A DNA stretch of 64,000 nucleotides. It comes from Bifidobacterium hapali (lineage in GTDB: Bacteria; Actinomycetota; Actinomycetes; Actinomycetales; Bifidobacteriaceae). Under the pieces are notes generated by a model. It searched no databases. It had not been told where the DNA came from and saw only the letters and a program-made list of their open reading frames with translations. A program made the translations under genes and the position numbers. The stretch spans positions 124,001-188,000 of the forward strand of contig NZ_MWWY01000005.1 of NCBI RefSeq assembly GCF_002259755.1, in the 5' to 3' direction. This document shows positions 62,508 through 64,000 of this stretch, piece after piece. Numbering within the stretch: the first letter of the stretch is position 1; every line of letters begins with the position of its first letter.

Positions 62508-63311
62508 ATGGATAGTATACGCACGCACAGCGGCGAGCAAAATGGCAACGCAGGGGAGCGGTCTGCACAAGTGACACAGACAGTAACAGCACAGCAGTCC
62601 AGTCTCTCAGCGCAAACACGCCAGCTGTCGTTCGACCCGTCCCGCCTACTTTTGCCGGCGATCCTACTCATTGAAGATGATACTAATCTTGGCTCGATGC
62701 TTACCGAAATGTTAGGCGCGGATTACCGAATAACGTGGGCGCGTTCGCTGAGTGAAGCTCGCCGCACATTATCAAACGGCGGATACGATGCGCTCATTGT
62801 TGATCGACGACTACCAGACGGCGACGGCCTATCCTTAATTCGTCAGCTGCGCGGCAGTGGCGTGACAACGCCGACGCTCGTATTGACTGCGCTCGCTGAC
62901 GTTGACGATATTGTTGGAGGATTGGACGCGGGTGCGAACGATTATGTGACCAAGCCCTTCCATATTGCTGAACTTGAGGCACGTTTGCGGGCGCTGTTGC
63001 GAGGATTCGTGGCACAAACTACGAGCGTGATAATTGGCGATTGGCTGCTTAAACCGCAGTCCAATAGTATTGAAGATCCTGATGGGCACACGGTAACGCT
63101 TACGGAAGCCGAGACAAAACTACTGGCAACGCTTGCCGCAGCGCCTGATCATGTATTTACTCGCGACGAACTACTCGCGAGCGTGTTTTCTACCGGCAGT
63201 GATATCGGTGCGGTTGACGTGTACGTGTCGTATGTGCGGGGCAAAACTACGCGCACGATCATCGACACGGTGCGCGGACGTGGCTATCGTATCGGCAATC
63301 CACAGGAATGA
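62508..63311 (+). CDS. OmpR-family response regulator
   Basis: DNA-binding response regulator, 267 residues. The first 48 residues are a polar Gln/Ser-rich extension; the receiver domain follows, with acidic pair LLIEDDTNLGS, phospho-acceptor Asp in LIVDRRLPDGDG, Thr in LVLTALADVDD and Lys in NDYVTKPFH. The C-terminal winged helix ends VRGRGYRIGNPQE. A histidine kinase gene follows at once (overlapping ATGA if its first ATG is used). The stimulus is unknown. Start ATG 62508 follows AAGGATG; GTG 62505 is also possible. Confidence 0.93.
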   Translation: MDSIRTHSGEQNGNAGERSAQVTQTVTAQQSSLSAQTRQLSFDPSRLLLPAILLIEDDTNLGSMLTEMLGADYRITWARSLSEARRTLSNGGYDALIVDRRLPDGDGLSLIRQLRGSGVTTPTLVLTALADVDDIVGGLDAGANDYVTKPFHIAELEARLRALLRGFVAQTTSVIIGDWLLKPQSNSIEDPDGHTVTLTEAETKLLATLAAAPDHVFTRDELLASVFSTGSDIGAVDVYVSYVRGKTTRTIIDTVRGRGYRIGNPQE

Positions 63312-63319
63312 GAGTAGTC

Positions 63320-64000
63320 ATGAACCGTATTGTTCGTTTCTTGTCGCGTATTGCTGGCCGTCGTGCGACTCGTGGAGATGAAAGTCGCAGCGTTGCTGGA
63401 CTGATTAGTTTGCGTATGACGATCGCAATGGCCGCAGTTACTGTGATTGGTGGCGTGCTGTTTGCAGCTGGAGTTCTGCTTGGATCGCGTCATGAGTTTA
63501 CCGAGCGAGGTTTTGACCCGAACAGTATGTCGGTTACGCAACAGTTCGGTTCGGGAATGATGGTGATTGATACGCGTAAAGCGATTGCGTTTACTGTGTT
63601 GTTTGTGGTTGGCGTGGTAGTCGCAGTTGCGTTGATTGGGCGATACTATTCGCACAAAGAAGTTGCACCGTTGGAGCATGCGTTCGCGTTGCAGAAACAT
63701 TTCGTCGCCGACGCAAGCCACGAGTTAAAAACACCGCTCGCGGTGATTTCCACGCGTATTGACTTAATTGATTTCCGCCGCGCGCACGGCCAGCCGATCG
63801 ACAGTGCGATTGCTGACTTGCGAGGCGATGTTGACCGCATGAACGCAATTCTCACCGATTTACTGGTTGCGGCGCGAGGCGCGGTCAATACGGAGCCGGT
63901 TGCGCTCGCGACGACTCTTCACCAGTCAGTTGATGCGGTTGCCCTGCTTGCTGATGAACGTGGCGTGACGATTACGACTCGTATTGACGGTGATCCGAAG
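63320..64000 (+). CDS. Sensor histidine kinase, 3' end outside window
   Basis: Partner kinase of the preceding regulator; 227 codons lie inside the window. Two transmembrane segments (about 34-54, MTIAMAAVTVIGGVLFAAGVL, and 90-108, AFTVLFVVGVVVAVALIG) enclose a short outer loop of about 35 residues, too small for a sensor domain of its own. The dimerisation domain has the phospho-acceptor His in FVADASHELKTPLAV. The ATPase domain begins near the window end. ATG 63308, in frame, would overlap the regulator stop; 63320 is equally plausible. Confidence 0.92.
   Translation, partial: MNRIVRFLSRIAGRRATRGDESRSVAGLISLRMTIAMAAVTVIGGVLFAAGVLLGSRHEFTERGFDPNSMSVTQQFGSGMMVIDTRKAIAFTVLFVVGVVVAVALIGRYYSHKEVAPLEHAFALQKHFVADASHELKTPLAVISTRIDLIDFRRAHGQPIDSAIADLRGDVDRMNAILTDLLVAARGAVNTEPVALATTLHQSVDAVALLADERGVTITTRIDGDPK

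Overview
The window is chromosomal DNA from a member of the Bifidobacteriaceae (Actinobacteria) with roughly even base composition. The best single marker is a complete tmRNA gene whose tag reads AKSNRTEFALAA, the tag I know from bifidobacteria. Supporting evidence is the actinobacterial gene set (DUF3107, DUF3052, DUF2342, a 24-residue bL37 ribosomal protein, SigH-type sigma factor, DivIVA-domain protein), the fused double-ATPase ECF module, and many genes with a -10 hexamer 6-8 bases before the start codon, as expected for leaderless actinobacterial mRNAs. I cannot name the species. There is no phage, insertion sequence, rRNA operon or CRISPR array.

Layout. 1-2.6 kb: ECF vitamin uptake (double ATPase, RibU) under an FMN riboswitch. 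2.6-3.9 kb: a DUF2335 gene interrupted by an amber codon, then tmRNA. 4-11.4 kb: an NADH oxidase-like flavoprotein and a sulfur amino acid locus with two paralogous O-acetylhomoserine sulfhydrylases around a cystathionine gamma-synthase, followed by an M20 amidohydrolase. 11.5-18.8 kb: SPFH protein, D-2-hydroxyacid dehydrogenase, acylphosphatase, patatin, MurI, DapF, VKOR and a PHP phosphoesterase. 18.9-25.7 kb: an actinobacterial core neighbourhood (DUF3107, a phosphotransferase-fold protein lacking key catalytic residues, UvrD-like helicase, DUF2342, PDZ-less Lon-like protease, DUF3052). 25.8-33.7 kb: tRNA-Val, a four-motif DivIVA protein, then dxr-ispG-hydrolase-recO-uppS, which takes MEP-pathway isoprenoid synthesis through to the undecaprenyl carrier; ispH lies apart at 52.5 kb. 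33.7-36.5 kb: GH32 fructosidase and LacI repressor. 36.8-44.9 kb: UvrA-like protein, folC, smc. 45-49.6 kb: orphan OppA lipoprotein, FemAB transferase and MurE. 49.7-51.1 kb: SigH with a probable anti-sigma factor, and bL37. 51.2-57.2 kb: galM, ispH, ybaK, gap, thiN and a tam-like methyltransferase. 57.3-62.4 kb: MalY with DUF3737, a Fic toxin with VbhA-type antitoxin, and a FetAB-like exporter. 62.5-64 kb: a two-component system cut by the window end.

The most unusual non-coding signal is a repeat family at 16.9, 44.9 and 53.5 kb. Constant flanks surround hairpins whose arms differ between copies but stay complementary. Each site adjoins a duplication, two of which copy the 3' end of the neighbouring gene (smc, ispH). 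A second palindrome (core GGCTCCCC...GGGGAGCC) sits at three convergent gene junctions and probably acts as a two-way terminator.
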